From NCBI RefSeq assembly GCF_029871205.1, contig NZ_SSOJ01000059.1, positions 1 to 38,120 of the forward strand: a DNA stretch of 38,120 nucleotides, read 5' to 3'. Below the pieces are notes generated by a model. It searched no databases, had not been told where the DNA came from, and saw nothing but the letters and a program-made list of their open reading frames with translations. The first letter of the stretch is position 1. Every line of letters starts with the position of its first letter. Shown here in pieces: positions 23,703-34,291 of this stretch. Position numbers and translations under genes: made by a program. The stretch is from Pseudomonas sp. BN417 (GTDB lineage: Bacteria > Pseudomonadota > Gammaproteobacteria > Pseudomonadales > Pseudomonadaceae).

Positions 23703-25373
23703 ATGACCAAATTCCGTGACACCGAGATCCGCGCCCCGCGTGGCAACAAGCTGACCGCCAAGAGCTGGCTGACCGAAGCGCCGCTGCGCATGCTGATGAA
23801 CAACCTCGACCCCGAGGTGGCGGAGAATCCGAAGGAGCTGGTGGTGTACGGCGGCATCGGCCGCGCCGCGCGCAACTGGGAGTGCTACGACAAGATCGTC
23901 GAGACCCTGAAGGAACTGAACGAGGACGAGACCCTGCTGGTGCAGTCCGGCAAGCCGGTCGGCGTGTTCAAGACCCACGCCAACGCCCCGCGCGTGCTGA
24001 TCGCCAACTCCAACCTGGTCCCCCACTGGGCCAACTGGGAACACTTCAACGAACTGGACGCCAAGGGCCTGGCCATGTACGGCCAGATGACCGCCGGCAG
24101 CTGGATCTACATCGGCAGCCAGGGCATCGTCCAGGGCACCTATGAAACCTTCGTCGAAGCCGGCCGCCAGCACTACGCCGGCAACCTCACCGGGCGCTGG
24201 GTACTGACCGCCGGCCTTGGCGGCATGGGCGGCGCCCAGCCGCTGGCCGCGACCCTGGCCGGCGCCTGCTCGCTGAACATCGAATGCCAGCAGAGCCGCA
24301 TCGACTTCCGCCTGAGCAGCCGCTACGTCGACGAGCAGGCCAAGGACCTGGACGACGCCCTGGCGCGTATCGCCCAGTACACCCGCGAAGGCAAGGCCAT
24401 CTCCATCGCCCTGCTCGGCAACGCCGCCGAGATCCTGCCGGAGCTGATCAAGCGCGGCGTGCGCCCGGACATGGTCACCGACCAGACCAGCGCCCACGAC
24501 CCGCTCAATGGTTACCTGCCGATCGGCTGGAGCTGGGAGCAGTACCGCGACCGCGCGCAGACCGAACCGGCCGCGGTGGTCAAGGCCGCCAAGCAGTCCA
24601 TGGCCGTGCACGTGCAGGCCATGCTGGAGTTCCAGAAGCAAGGCATCCCGACCTTCGACTACGGCAACAACATCCGCCAGATGGCCAAGGAAGAAGGCGT
24701 GGCCAACGCCTTCGACTTCCCCGGCTTCGTCCCGGCCTATATCCGTCCGCTGTTCTGCCGCGGCATCGGCCCGTTCCGCTGGGCCGCGCTGTCGGGCAAT
24801 GCCGAAGACATCTACAAGACCGACGCCAAGGTCAAGGAGCTGATTCCGGACGACGCCCACCTGCACAACTGGCTGGACATGGCCTGCGAGCGCATCAGCT
24901 TCCAGGGCCTGCCGGCGCGGATCTGCTGGGTCGGCCTGGGCCAGCGCGCCAAGCTCGGCCTGGCCTTCAACGAGATGGTCCGTAGCGGCGAGCTGTCCGC
25001 ACCGATCGTCATCGGCCGCGACCACCTGGACTCCGGCTCGGTCTCCAGCCCGAACCGCGAGACCGAAGCCATGCAGGACGGTTCCGACGCCGTCTCCGAC
25101 TGGCCGCTGCTCAACGCCCTGCTGAACACCGCCAGCGGCGCCACCTGGGTGTCCCTGCACCACGGCGGTGGCGTCGGGATGGGCTTCTCCCAGCACTCGG
25201 GGATGGTCATCGTCTGCGATGGTACCGACGAGGCCGCCGCGCGCATCGCCCGCGTACTGACCAACGACCCGGGCACCGGGGTGATGCGCCATGCCGATGC
25301 CGGTTACCAGATCGCCATCGACTGCGCCCACGAGCAGGGCCTGAACCTGCCGATGATCACCGGCAAACGCTGA
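23703..25373 (+). CDS. hutU: Urocanate hydratase HutU
   Basis: Adds water to urocanate to give imidazolone propionate, using tightly bound NAD+ as an electrophile. 556 aa, the usual length. The urocanase signature [17 protein letters not shown] includes the conserved active-site Cys (residue 408; Cys410 in P. putida). The N-terminus has [20 protein letters not shown], and an NAD-binding Rossmann core lies mid-protein ([15 protein letters not shown]). GAGGAG lies seven bases before the ATG. It is first in the operon driven by the sigma-54 promoter. Confidence 0.97.
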   Translation: MTKFRDTEIRAPRGNKLTAKSWLTEAPLRMLMNNLDPEVAENPKELVVYGGIGRAARNWECYDKIVETLKELNEDETLLVQSGKPVGVFKTHANAPRVLIANSNLVPHWANWEHFNELDAKGLAMYGQMTAGSWIYIGSQGIVQGTYETFVEAGRQHYAGNLTGRWVLTAGLGGMGGAQPLAATLAGACSLNIECQQSRIDFRLSSRYVDEQAKDLDDALARIAQYTREGKAISIALLGNAAEILPELIKRGVRPDMVTDQTSAHDPLNGYLPIGWSWEQYRDRAQTEPAAVVKAAKQSMAVHVQAMLEFQKQGIPTFDYGNNIRQMAKEEGVANAFDFPGFVPAYIRPLFCRGIGPFRWAALSGNAEDIYKTDAKVKELIPDDAHLHNWLDMACERISFQGLPARICWVGLGQRAKLGLAFNEMVRSGELSAPIVIGRDHLDSGSVSSPNRETEAMQDGSDAVSDWPLLNALLNTASGATWVSLHHGGGVGMGFSQHSGMVIVCDGTDEAAARIARVLTNDPGTGVMRHADAGYQIAIDCAHEQGLNLPMITGKR

Positions 25374-25499
25374 GGTCGAGGGCCCGTGCGCAGGCAGTAC
25401 GGCTCCAGGTTCGGAGCGCTGCGCATGGGCCCTGTGCCCGCAATGGAGGCGCCGCAGAGCGCCCTGCAGGCAAGACAGTTCTCGAGTCTGCTCCACGAC

Positions 25500-25507
25500 A
25501 AGAACAA
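25500..25507 (+). promoter_or_regulatory. Candidate Hfq/Crc (CA) motif before the NCS1 permease
   Basis: AAGAACAA, matching AANAANAA, lies 38 bases upstream of the permease start. In Pseudomonas Hfq with Crc binds such motifs near ribosome sites of amino-acid catabolic mRNAs to repress translation while preferred carbon is present. Confidence 0.45.
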
Positions 25508-25544
25508 GAGCATCGCCACCCAAGCCGCATCGGAGAACCGTTAG

Positions 25545-26990
25545 ATGACTCAGCTCCAAGAGCCTTCGGCCAAGCCCCTGATCGAACGGCGTTCGATCGA
25601 CTACATCCCCGAGGGCGAACGCCACGGCCGCCTCTACAGCCAGTTCACCCTCTGGCTGGGCGCCAACCTGCAGATCACCGCCATCGTCACCGGCGCGCTC
25701 GCCGTGGTGCTGGGCGGCGACGTGTTCTGGTCGCTGATCGGCCTTCTCATCGGCCAACTGTTCGGCGGCGCGGTGATGGCCCTGCACGCGGCCCAGGGGC
25801 CGAAACTCGGCCTGCCGCAGATGATTTCCAGCCGGGTGCAGTTCGGCGTCTACGGCGCGGCCATCCCGATCGTCCTGGTGTGCCTGATGTACCTCGGCTT
25901 CACCGCCACCGGCACCGTGCTTTCCGGCCAGGCCATCGGCCAGCTGCTCAGCGTCAGCGACAGCGCGGGCATCCTCATCTTCGCCGGTGTGATCGTCCTG
26001 TCGACCGTATTCGGCTACCGCGTGATCCACATGATCGGGCGGATCGCCAGCGTGCTCGGCATCATCGCTTTCATCTACCTGTTCAGCCGCGTGATGGCCC
26101 TGGGCGACATCGGCGAGCTGCTGGAGAACCGGCACTTCACCTGGTCCTCCTTCCTGCTCTCTGTGTCCCTGGCGGCTTCCTGGCAGATCGCCTACGGCCC
26201 CTATGTGGCCGACTATTCGCGCTACCTGCCGAGCAGCACTTCGTCGGTGAAGACTTTCCTCGCCGCCGGCCTGGGTTCGGTGATCGGCGCCCAGGTGTCG
26301 ATGGTGCTCGGCGTGTTCGCCGCGGCCATGGCCAACGGTCAGTTCGCCGGCCGTGAAGTCGCCTACATCGTGGGTCTGGGAGGCGCGGGCGCGACGGCCG
26401 CGCTGCTCTACTTCAGCATCGCCTTCGGCAAGGTGACCATCTCCACGCTGAACTCCTACGGCAGCTTCATGTGCATCGCCACCATCATCAGCGGCTTCCG
26501 TGGACACATCGAGGTGTCGCGTACCCAGCGCCTGGTCTTCGTGCTCGGCATCGTCGGCGCCGCCACCCTGATCGCGCTGCTCGGCCAGCATTCGTTCCTG
26601 GGCGCGTTCAAGTCCTTCATCCTGTTCCTGCTGGCGTTCTTCACCCCCTGGAGCGCGGTGAACCTGGTGGATTACTACTTCGTCACCAAGGAACGCTACG
26701 ACGTGCCGGCGCTGTCCAATCCCGATGGCCGCTACGGCCGCTGGAACATGCCGGGGATCATCGTCTACACGGTCGGCGTGCTGGTGCAGATGCCCTTCAT
26801 CTCCACCAAGCTCTACACCGGGCCCATGGTGGCGCACCTGGGCGGCGTGGATATCTCCTGGATCATCGGCCTGGTGGTGCCCAGCGTCCTCTACTACCTG
26901 GTGGCGCGGCGCAGCAGCCGGCCGGTACCGGAGCACATGGTGCTGCCGGCCGATCCGGTGCACCTGGACAAGGCGGCCAACGGCGCCTGA
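25545..26990 (+). CDS. NCS1-family permease, candidate urocanate transporter
   Basis: 481 aa with about 12 membrane helices. The N-terminus (RRSIDYIPEGERHGRLYSQF, then TLWLGANLQITAIVTGAL) is typical of nucleobase:cation symporters (CodB/cytosine-purine type). Conserved SRVQFGVYGA and GPYVADYSRYLP elements are present. It lies between hutU and hutH, where pseudomonads carry a hut transporter; this position suggests urocanate uptake (HutTu), though family alone would suggest a nucleobase. The gap from hutU is 171 bases and may hold leader control. Confidence 0.82.
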   Translation: MTQLQEPSAKPLIERRSIDYIPEGERHGRLYSQFTLWLGANLQITAIVTGALAVVLGGDVFWSLIGLLIGQLFGGAVMALHAAQGPKLGLPQMISSRVQFGVYGAAIPIVLVCLMYLGFTATGTVLSGQAIGQLLSVSDSAGILIFAGVIVLSTVFGYRVIHMIGRIASVLGIIAFIYLFSRVMALGDIGELLENRHFTWSSFLLSVSLAASWQIAYGPYVADYSRYLPSSTSSVKTFLAAGLGSVIGAQVSMVLGVFAAAMANGQFAGREVAYIVGLGGAGATAALLYFSIAFGKVTISTLNSYGSFMCIATIISGFRGHIEVSRTQRLVFVLGIVGAATLIALLGQHSFLGAFKSFILFLLAFFTPWSAVNLVDYYFVTKERYDVPALSNPDGRYGRWNMPGIIVYTVGVLVQMPFISTKLYTGPMVAHLGGVDISWIIGLVVPSVLYYLVARRSSRPVPEHMVLPADPVHLDKAANGA

Positions 26991-27085
26991 GGCCTAAGCT
27001 TTCGATATGGGATGCGGCCCTGTCGCCGCGTCCGACTTTCAATGAACGCCGCTAGCGGAAGGCGGCGACTGGCAAGGAGAATTTG

Positions 27086-28615
27086 ATGAACCTGCACCTG
27101 AAACCCGGCCAACTGACCCTGGCGGACCTGCGCAAGGCCTACCTGCAACCCGTGCGGCTGACCCTGGATTCCAGCGCCGACAGCGCCATCGACGCCAGCG
27201 TCGCCTGCGTCGAGAGCATCATCGCCGAGGGGCGCACTGCCTACGGCATCAACACCGGTTTCGGCCTGCTGGCCTCGACCCGCATCGCTCCCGCCGACCT
27301 GGAGAAACTCCAGCGCTCGCTGGTGCTGTCCCACGCCGCCGGTGTCGGCGAGCCACTGGACGACGCAATGGTGCGGCTGATCATGCTGCTCAAGGTGAAC
27401 AGCCTGGCGCGCGGCTTCTCCGGCATCCGTCGCAAGGTAATCGATGCCCTGGTGGCGCTGATCAATGCCGAGGTCTATCCGCATATCCCGCTGAAGGGCT
27501 CGGTGGGCGCCTCCGGCGACCTGGCGCCGCTGGCGCACATGTCCCTGGTCCTGCTCGGCGAGAGCAAGGCACGCCACAAGGGCCAATGGCTGCCGGCTAC
27601 CGAGGCCCTGGCCGTCGCCGGCCTGGAGCCCCTGACCCTGGCCGCTAAGGAGGGCCTGGCCCTGCTCAATGGCACCCAGGTGTCCACCGCCTACGCCCTG
27701 CGCGGTCTGTTCGAGGCTGAGGACCTGTATGCCGCCGCCAGCGTCTGCGGCGGCCTCAGCGTCGAGGCGATGCTCGGCTCCCGCGCGCCCTTCGACGCGC
27801 GCATTCATGCGGCCCGTGGCCAGCGCGGCCAGATCGACGCCGCCGCCCTCTACCGCGAGCTGCTCACCGCCAGCAGCGAGATCGCCCGTTCCCACGAGAA
27901 GTGCGACAAGGTGCAGGACCCATACTCCCTGCGCTGCCAGCCCCAGGTCATGGGCGCCTGCCTGACCCAGCTGCGCCAGGCCGCCGAGGTGCTGGAAGTC
28001 GAATCCAACGCGGTGTCCGACAACCCGCTGGTGTTCGCCGAGGAAGGTGACGTGATCTCCGGCGGCAACTTCCACGCCGAGCCGGTGGCCATGGCCGCCG
28101 ACAACATCGCCCTGGCCATCGCCGAGATCGGCTCGCTGTCCGAGCGCCGCATCTCGCTGATGATGGACATGCACATGTCCCAGCTGCCGCCCTTCCTGGT
28201 GGCCAATGGCGGGGTCAACTCCGGCTTCATGATCGCCCAGGTCACCGCCGCTGCCCTGGCCAGTGACAACAAGGCCCTGGCCCACCCGGCCAGCGTCGAC
28301 AGCCTGCCCACCTCGGCCAACCAGGAGGACCACGTGTCCATGGCGCCGAACGCCGGCAAGCGCCTCTGGGCGATGGCTGACAACGTGCGCGGCATCCTTG
28401 CCGTGGAGTGGCTGGGCGCCTGCCAGGGCCTGGACTTCCGCGAGGGCCTGAAGAGCTCGCCGAAGCTGGAGGAGGCCCGTGGCCTGCTGCGCGCCCAGGT
28501 GCCCTATTACCAGGAAGACCGCTTCTTCGCCCCGGATATCGAGGCCGCCAGCACCCTGCTCGCCAGCGGCTGCCTGAACGGCCTGATGCCGGCGAAGCTG
28601 CTGCCGAGCCTGTGA
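27086..28615 (+). CDS. hutH: Histidine ammonia-lyase HutH
   Basis: Deaminates L-histidine to urocanate, the first step. ATG 27086 is preferred to the TTG one codon earlier because AAGGAG sits six bases before it; this gives 509 aa and the P. putida numbering. The MIO-forming Ala142-Ser143-Gly144 lies in [16 protein letters not shown]. Catalytic residues Tyr53, Asn195, Gln277, Tyr280, Arg283, Phe329 and Glu414 are all present. Contrast with the paralogue at 31554, which lacks several of these. Confidence 0.97.
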   Translation: MNLHLKPGQLTLADLRKAYLQPVRLTLDSSADSAIDASVACVESIIAEGRTAYGINTGFGLLASTRIAPADLEKLQRSLVLSHAAGVGEPLDDAMVRLIMLLKVNSLARGFSGIRRKVIDALVALINAEVYPHIPLKGSVGASGDLAPLAHMSLVLLGESKARHKGQWLPATEALAVAGLEPLTLAAKEGLALLNGTQVSTAYALRGLFEAEDLYAAASVCGGLSVEAMLGSRAPFDARIHAARGQRGQIDAAALYRELLTASSEIARSHEKCDKVQDPYSLRCQPQVMGACLTQLRQAAEVLEVESNAVSDNPLVFAEEGDVISGGNFHAEPVAMAADNIALAIAEIGSLSERRISLMMDMHMSQLPPFLVANGGVNSGFMIAQVTAAALASDNKALAHPASVDSLPTSANQEDHVSMAPNAGKRLWAMADNVRGILAVEWLGACQGLDFREGLKSSPKLEEARGLLRAQVPYYQEDRFFAPDIEAASTLLASGCLNGLMPAKLLPSL

Positions 28616-28724
28616 GCCTGAAGTGAGGAGTTGGAGGGTGGGGCGCAGACGTCCCGCCCGGGGTCAGGAAGATCGCTGCTGCGTGAGGTACCCGGGACGA
28701 TCACGAGTCGTGGCCGGTCGTTAA

Positions 28725-28732
28725 AACAACAA
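28725..28732 (+). promoter_or_regulatory. Candidate Hfq/Crc motif AACAACAA
   Basis: A perfect AANAANAA motif (AACAACAA, extended to AAAACAACAA) in the 209-base gap between hutH and the second binding protein. It is about 90 bases from the next start, so it acts on that gene only if the transcript begins upstream. Confidence 0.4.
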
Positions 28733-28733
28733 T

Positions 28734-28748
28734 TGCCAGTTACTGGCA
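28734..28748. promoter_or_regulatory. Palindrome TGCCAGTTACTGGCA in the binding-protein leader
   Basis: Seven-base arms (TGCCAGT/ACTGGCA) around one base, directly after AACAACAA. It is followed by a small hairpin AGCCGG CACAA CCGGCT (28754-28770). It may be an operator or an RNA stem. I see no sigma-54 spacing although TGGCAC occurs at 28744-28749. Confidence 0.4.
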
Positions 28749-28824
28749 CCGGGAGCCGGCACAACCGGCTTCTGTCGATGAACGAACTGCCTTAACCCTT
28801 ACCAAGTTTCAGGAGCGTCGGAAC

Positions 28825-29793
28825 ATGCAATTCAAGAAGCGAGTGTTGGGCCTGATGTGTGCGGCGGGCCTGCTGGCCGGGGCGGCGTCCGCCCAGGCGG
28901 CGGGCTGGTGTGAATCCGGCAAGCCGGTGAAGTTCGCCGGGCTCAACTGGGAGAGCGGCATGTTGCTCACCGACCTGCTGCAGTTCGTCCTGAAGAACGG
29001 CTATGGCTGCGAGACTGACAGCCTGCCCGGCAACTCCATCACCATGGAGCAGGCCCTGGGCAACAACGACATCCAAATCTTCGCCGAGGAGTGGATCGGC
29101 CGCAGCGACGCCTGGAACAAGGCCGCCGCCGCCGGCAAGGTGGTGGGCGTAGGTGCGCCGATCGTCGGCGCCACCGAAGGCTGGTACGTGCCGCGCTACG
29201 TGATCGAGGGCGACGCCAAGCGTGGCATCGAGGCGAAGGCGCCGCAGCTCAAGGCGATCGCCGACCTGGGCCAGTACGCCGAGCTGTTCCGCGATCCGGA
29301 GGAGCCGGGCAAGGGCCGCTTCTACAACTGCCCGGCCGGCTGGACCTGCGAGCTGGACAACAGCGAAATGCTCAAGAGCTATGGCCTGGAAGAGAAGTTC
29401 ACCAACTTCCGTCCCGGTACCGGCCCGGCCCTGGATGCGGCCGTGCTGTCGAGCTATCGCCGTGGCGAGCCTATCCTTTTCTATTACTGGTCGCCGACGC
29501 CGTTGATGGGCCAGGCCGACCTGGTGAAGCTGGAGGAGAAGCCCGGCGTCGACAAGAACGTGACCATCCAGGTCGGGCTGTCCAAGACCTTCCATGACGA
29601 GGCCCCGGAGCTGGTGGCGGTGCTGAACAAGGTCAACTTGCCGATCGACCTGCTGAACCAGAACCTGGCGAAGATGGCCAAGGAAAAGATGGACTCGGCG
29701 GACCTGGCCAAGGTCTTCCTCAAGGAACACCCGGAGGTGTGGCACGCCTGGGTCAGCGAGGATGCTGCGAAGAAGATCGACGCCGCCCTCTGA
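28825..29793 (+). CDS. hutX: ProX-like ABC substrate-binding protein, hut locus copy 2
   Basis: 322 aa, signal peptide ending Ala-Gln-Ala-Ala near residue 25. Strong paralogue of the gene at 22410, sharing LNWESGM, NGYGC.TD.LPGN..TME, FYNCPAGWTC and ILFYYWSPTPLMG. The OpuAC fold normally binds quaternary amines; in hut loci such systems (HutXWV of Sinorhizobium) import histidine. AGGAG precedes the ATG. It is followed by its permease and ATPase genes, separated by a hairpin at 29827-29846. Confidence 0.87.
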   Translation: MQFKKRVLGLMCAAGLLAGAASAQAAGWCESGKPVKFAGLNWESGMLLTDLLQFVLKNGYGCETDSLPGNSITMEQALGNNDIQIFAEEWIGRSDAWNKAAAAGKVVGVGAPIVGATEGWYVPRYVIEGDAKRGIEAKAPQLKAIADLGQYAELFRDPEEPGKGRFYNCPAGWTCELDNSEMLKSYGLEEKFTNFRPGTGPALDAAVLSSYRRGEPILFYYWSPTPLMGQADLVKLEEKPGVDKNVTIQVGLSKTFHDEAPELVAVLNKVNLPIDLLNQNLAKMAKEKMDSADLAKVFLKEHPEVWHAWVSEDAAKKIDAAL

Positions 29794-29826
29794 GTCGCGG
29801 ACGAATCCTGATACCGGCCTTCTCCC

Positions 29827-29846
29827 TGGGGGGAGGAGGCCCCCCA
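29827..29846 (+). promoter_or_regulatory. Intercistronic hairpin presenting AGGAGG in its loop
   Basis: TGGGGGG AGGAGG CCCCCCA: a perfect 7-bp stem with a 6-base loop that is an ideal Shine-Dalgarno sequence, 18 bases before the permease start. No T-tract follows, so it is unlikely to be a terminator. It may stabilise the binding-protein mRNA or modulate permease translation. Confidence 0.6.
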
Positions 29847-29863
29847 CATGACCGGAGCGAGCT

Positions 29864-30715
29864 ATGTTCCCCGAACGCTTCACCTTCTCCATCGCTGACT
29901 GGGTCAATGGCTGGGTAGACAGCCTGGTGACCAACTATGGCGATGTGTTCCGCCACATCTCCGACACCCTGCTCTGGGCCATCGTCTACCTGGAAGGTGT
30001 CCTTCGCGCCACGCCCTGGTGGCTGGTGCTGATCGTGGTCGCCGGCATCTCCTGGCACGCCACGCGGCGCATCCTGCCGACGGTGGTGATCACCGGCCTG
30101 CTGTTCCTGGTGGGTGCCGTGGGGCTCTGGGACAAATTGATGCAGACCGTCGCGCTGATGCTGGTGGCCACCTTCATCTCGGTGCTGATCGGCATTCCCC
30201 TGGGCATCCTCGCGGCCCGCAGCGACCGTCTGCGTGCGGTGCTGATGCCGCTGCTGGACATCATGCAGACCATGCCAAGCTTCGTGTACCTGATCCCGGT
30301 GCTGATGCTCTTCGGCCTGGGCAAGGTGCCGGCCATCTTCGCCACGGTGATCTACGCCGCACCACCGCTGATCCGACTCACCGACCTCGGCATCCGCCAG
30401 GTGGACCGCGAGGTGATGGAGGCGGTCAACGCCTTCGGCGCCAACCGCTGGCAGCAGCTGTTCGGCGTGCAGCTGCCGCTGGCCCTGCCGAGCATCATGG
30501 CGGGGATCAACCAGACCACCATGATGGCCCTGTCGATGGTGGTGATCGCCTCGATGATTGGCGCCCGTGGCCTCGGCGAAGACGTGCTGGTGGGCATCCA
30601 GACCCTCAACGTCGGCAAGGGCCTCGAAGCGGGCCTGGCCATCGTCATCCTGGCCGTGGTCTTCGACCGCATCACCCAGGCTTACGGCCGTTCGCGGCAC
30701 GCAGCCAGCAATTGA
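29864..30715 (+). CDS. hutW: ABC transporter permease, ProW/HutW-like
   Basis: 283-aa inner-membrane permease with about six to seven helices from residue 45 on. The coupling-helix (EAA) loop that contacts the ATPase is EVMEAVNAFGANRWQQLFGV (about residues 185-204), and TMPSFVYLIPVLMLFGLGK is typical of glycine-betaine/proline permeases. GGAGCGAGCT precedes the ATG. The ATPase gene starts 11 bases after the stop. Confidence 0.9.
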   Translation: MFPERFTFSIADWVNGWVDSLVTNYGDVFRHISDTLLWAIVYLEGVLRATPWWLVLIVVAGISWHATRRILPTVVITGLLFLVGAVGLWDKLMQTVALMLVATFISVLIGIPLGILAARSDRLRAVLMPLLDIMQTMPSFVYLIPVLMLFGLGKVPAIFATVIYAAPPLIRLTDLGIRQVDREVMEAVNAFGANRWQQLFGVQLPLALPSIMAGINQTTMMALSMVVIASMIGARGLGEDVLVGIQTLNVGKGLEAGLAIVILAVVFDRITQAYGRSRHAASN

Positions 30716-30726
30716 GTGACGAGAAC

Positions 30727-31542
<816 letters not shown>

Positions 31543-31553
31543 GGAACAGCTGA

Positions 31554-33086
31554 ATGTCGTTACCCGAGAAAGTCCTGCTGGGCGATACGCCGCTGAACTG
31601 GCGCCAGGTGGTGGCGGTGGCCCGTCACGGCGCGCGGCTGGAACTGACGCCGGCCGCCTGGGCGCGCATCGACAATGCCCGCGGCATCGTCGAGCGCATC
31701 GTCGAGCGGGGCGAGCGCGCCTACGGGATCAGCACCGGCCTCGGCGCCCTCAGCGAGGTGGTGCTGAGCGCCGAGCAGTTCGCCGCGCTTTCGCGCAATA
31801 CCTTGCTCAGCCATGCCTGCGGCGTTGGCCCGGTGCTGGCCATTGATCAGACCCGCGCCATCATTTGCTGCGCCATCGCCAACTACAGCCACGGCCGTTC
31901 CGGTCTGCAGCGGCAGGTGGTGGAGGCGCTGCTGGCGCTGCTGAACCGTGGCATCACCCCGCAGGTACCGTCCCAGGGCTCGGTGGGCTACCTGACCCAT
32001 ATGGCTCATGTCGGCATCACCCTGCTTGGTGTGGGCGAGGTCAGCTATCGCGGGCAGGTGGTACCCGCCGCCGAGGCCCTGGCGGCCGAAGGTCTGGAGC
32101 CGGTACGTCTGGGCGCCAAGGACGGGCTCTGCCTGGTCAACGGCCTGCCCTGCATGACTGGCCTGACCTGCCTGGCGCTGGACGACGCCGAGCGCCTGAT
32201 GCGCTGGGCAGATGTGATCGGCGCCATGAGTTTCGAGGCACTGCGCGGGCAGATCGCCGCTTTCGACCCGGACATCATTGCCCTCAAGCCCCATCCCGGC
32301 ATGCAGGCGGTGGGCGCCAACCTGCTGGCCTTGCTGGCCGGCAGCGAGGTGGTCGCCAGCAGTAAGGGCATCCGCACCCAGGATGCCTTGAGCATCCGCT
32401 CCATCCCGCAGGTGCATGGCGCCTGCCGTGACCAGTTCGCCCATGTCGAGCGCCAGGTGGACACCGAATTGGCGTCGGCCAACGACAACCCGTTGCTGCT
32501 GGGTACGCCGAACGCCTACAAGGTGGTGTCCCAGGCCAACCCCCACGGCGAGTCGGTGGCCATGGCGGCGGACCTGCTGGCCATTGCCGTGGCGGAGCTG
32601 GGCGGTATTGCCGAGCGACGCCTGGACCGCCTGGTCAACCCGCTGGTCAGCGGCCTGCCGGCCTTCCTGGTCAGCCAGCCCGGGGTCAACTCGGGGATGA
32701 TGATCGCCCAGTACGTGGCCGCCGCCCTGGCCGGCGAGAACCGCCAGCTGGCGCATCCGGCGGTGGTGGACAACTTCGTCACCTCCGGCTTGCAGGAAGA
32801 CCACCTGAGCCTTGGCACCAGTGCCGCGCTCAAGCTGGGCAAGGCGCTGGAAAACTGCACACGCATCCTCGCCATCGAATACCTGCTGGCGGCCCAGGCC
32901 TTCGAGTTCCACAAGCCCGGGCATTTCGGCGCGGGCACCGGCGCCGCCTGGCAAGCCCTGCGCGAATCGGTGCCGGCCTATGACCAGGACCGCTGGCTGG
33001 CGCCGGACATCGCCCGCGCCGCCAGTCTTTTGCGCGACCGCTCCACGCTGGAGGGGATAGCCGCGCGTATCGGAGGACTGCAATGA
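31554..33086 (+). CDS. HutH2: histidine ammonia-lyase paralogue lacking the MIO triad
   Basis: 510 aa, aligned end to end with HutH. At the cofactor site HutH has [16 protein letters not shown]; here GSVG (142-145) is followed at once by [14 protein letters not shown], an exact loss of the Ala-Ser-Gly triad. Tyr280 of HutH is Leu279, and Phe329 is Pro330. Tyr57, Asn196, Gln276, Arg282 and Glu415 are kept. Canonical MIO chemistry is therefore not possible from this chain. Translation is embedded between hutV (11-base gap) and hutI (ATGA overlap), so it is probably expressed and retained. It could be a binding, structural or differently catalytic member of the aromatic amino-acid lyase family; annotation as a second lyase would be unsafe. 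Confidence 0.9.
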   Translation: MSLPEKVLLGDTPLNWRQVVAVARHGARLELTPAAWARIDNARGIVERIVERGERAYGISTGLGALSEVVLSAEQFAALSRNTLLSHACGVGPVLAIDQTRAIICCAIANYSHGRSGLQRQVVEALLALLNRGITPQVPSQGSVGYLTHMAHVGITLLGVGEVSYRGQVVPAAEALAAEGLEPVRLGAKDGLCLVNGLPCMTGLTCLALDDAERLMRWADVIGAMSFEALRGQIAAFDPDIIALKPHPGMQAVGANLLALLAGSEVVASSKGIRTQDALSIRSIPQVHGACRDQFAHVERQVDTELASANDNPLLLGTPNAYKVVSQANPHGESVAMAADLLAIAVAELGGIAERRLDRLVNPLVSGLPAFLVSQPGVNSGMMIAQYVAAALAGENRQLAHPAVVDNFVTSGLQEDHLSLGTSAALKLGKALENCTRILAIEYLLAAQAFEFHKPGHFGAGTGAAWQALRESVPAYDQDRWLAPDIARAASLLRDRSTLEGIAARIGGLQ

Positions 33087-34291
33087 AACACCTCTGGCAC
33101 AACTGCCATGCCGCCACCATGAAGGGTGGTAAATACGCCGTCATCGAAGACGCAGTGCTGGTCACCTACGCCGGACGCATCGAGTGGATAGGTCCGCGCG
33201 AGGAACTGCCGTCCATCCCCTATGACGTGGAGGTCGACCTCGAAGGCGCCTGGCTCACCCCGGGCCTGATCGACTGCCACACCCACCTGGTGTTCGGCGG
33301 CGACCGCAGCCGCGAGTTCGAGCAGCGCCTGGAGGGCGTGAGCTATGCCGAGATCGCCGCCCAGGGCGGCGGCATCGCCAGTACCGTGCGCGCCACCCGC
33401 GAGGCCAGCGAGGACGAGCTGCTTGAGAGCGCCACCCGGCGTGCCCGCCAGCTGCTGCGTGACGGCGTCACCACCCTGGAAGTGAAATCCGGCTACGGCC
33501 TGGACCTGGCCAGCGAGCGCAAGATGCTGCGCGTTGCCCGGCGCCTGGGCGAAACCCTGCCGATCACCGTGCGCGCCACCTGCCTGGCCGCGCACGCGTT
33601 GCCACCGGAATACGCCGGCCGTGCCGACGACTACATCGACCATATCTGCGACGAGATACTGCCGGCCCTGGCCGACGAGGGGCTGGTGGATGCGGTGGAT
33701 GCCTTCTGCGAATACCTGGCCTTTTCCCCCGAGCAGGTGGAACGGGTGTTCAAGGTGGCCAAGGGGCTGGGCCTGCCGGTGAAGCTGCACGCCGAGCAAC
33801 TGTCCTCCCTGCACGGCTCCAGCCTGGCGGCGCGTTACCAGGCGCTGTCGGCGGACCACCTGGAATACATGACCGAGGACGACGCCATCGCCATGGCGGC
33901 AGCCGGCACGGTCGCCGTGCTGCTGCCCGGCGCCTTCTTCCTGCTGCGCGAGACCCAGCTGCCGCCCATCGAGGCGTTGCGCAAGCACGGCGTCGCCATC
34001 GCGGTATCAACCGACCTGAACCCCGGCACCTCGCCGGCGCTGTCGCTGCGCATGATGCTGAACATGGCCTGCACCTCCTTCCGCCTCACCCCGGAGGAGG
34101 CGCTGGCTGGCGCCACCCTGCACGCCGCCAAGGCGCTGGGCCTGGCCGAAAGCCATGGCAGCCTGGAGACCGGCAAGGTGGCCGACTTCATCGCCTGGGA
34201 CATCCAGCGCCCGGCGGAGCTGGCCTACTGGTTGGGCGGCGATCTGCCCAAGCGGGTGATTCGACATGGACAGGAGATCGACTGTGGATAA
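33083..34291 (+). CDS. hutI: Imidazolonepropionase HutI
   Basis: Hydrolyses 4-imidazolone-5-propionate to N-formimino-glutamate. 402-aa amidohydrolase: [10 protein letters not shown] carries metal ligands His66 and His68, [11 protein letters not shown] and KLHAEQLS follow, and [13 protein letters not shown] provides the late Asp. The ATG overlaps the hutH2 stop by four bases and its end overlaps hutG by eight, indicating tight coupling. Confidence 0.96.
   Translation: MKHLWHNCHAATMKGGKYAVIEDAVLVTYAGRIEWIGPREELPSIPYDVEVDLEGAWLTPGLIDCHTHLVFGGDRSREFEQRLEGVSYAEIAAQGGGIASTVRATREASEDELLESATRRARQLLRDGVTTLEVKSGYGLDLASERKMLRVARRLGETLPITVRATCLAAHALPPEYAGRADDYIDHICDEILPALADEGLVDAVDAFCEYLAFSPEQVERVFKVAKGLGLPVKLHAEQLSSLHGSSLAARYQALSADHLEYMTEDDAIAMAAAGTVAVLLPGAFFLLRETQLPPIEALRKHGVAIAVSTDLNPGTSPALSLRMMLNMACTSFRLTPEEALAGATLHAAKALGLAESHGSLETGKVADFIAWDIQRPAELAYWLGGDLPKRVIRHGQEIDCG

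Noticed and set aside
23679-26963. 1094-codon minus-strand frame opposite hutU and the NCS1 permease
   Set aside because: Composition is low-complexity His/Gln/Gly/Ala, typical of antisense frames in high-GC DNA; the plus strand encodes proteins with diagnostic motifs.
28744-28762. TGGCAC considered as the -24 element of a second sigma-54 promoter before the binding protein
   Set aside because: No GC dinucleotide lies at the required 12-base distance from GG; the nearest GC pairs are at the wrong spacing.
31554-33086. HutH2 considered as a pseudogene or a sequencing artefact
   Set aside because: The change is an exact in-frame triplet loss, other active-site substitutions are independent, and the frame is intact with overlap to hutI.
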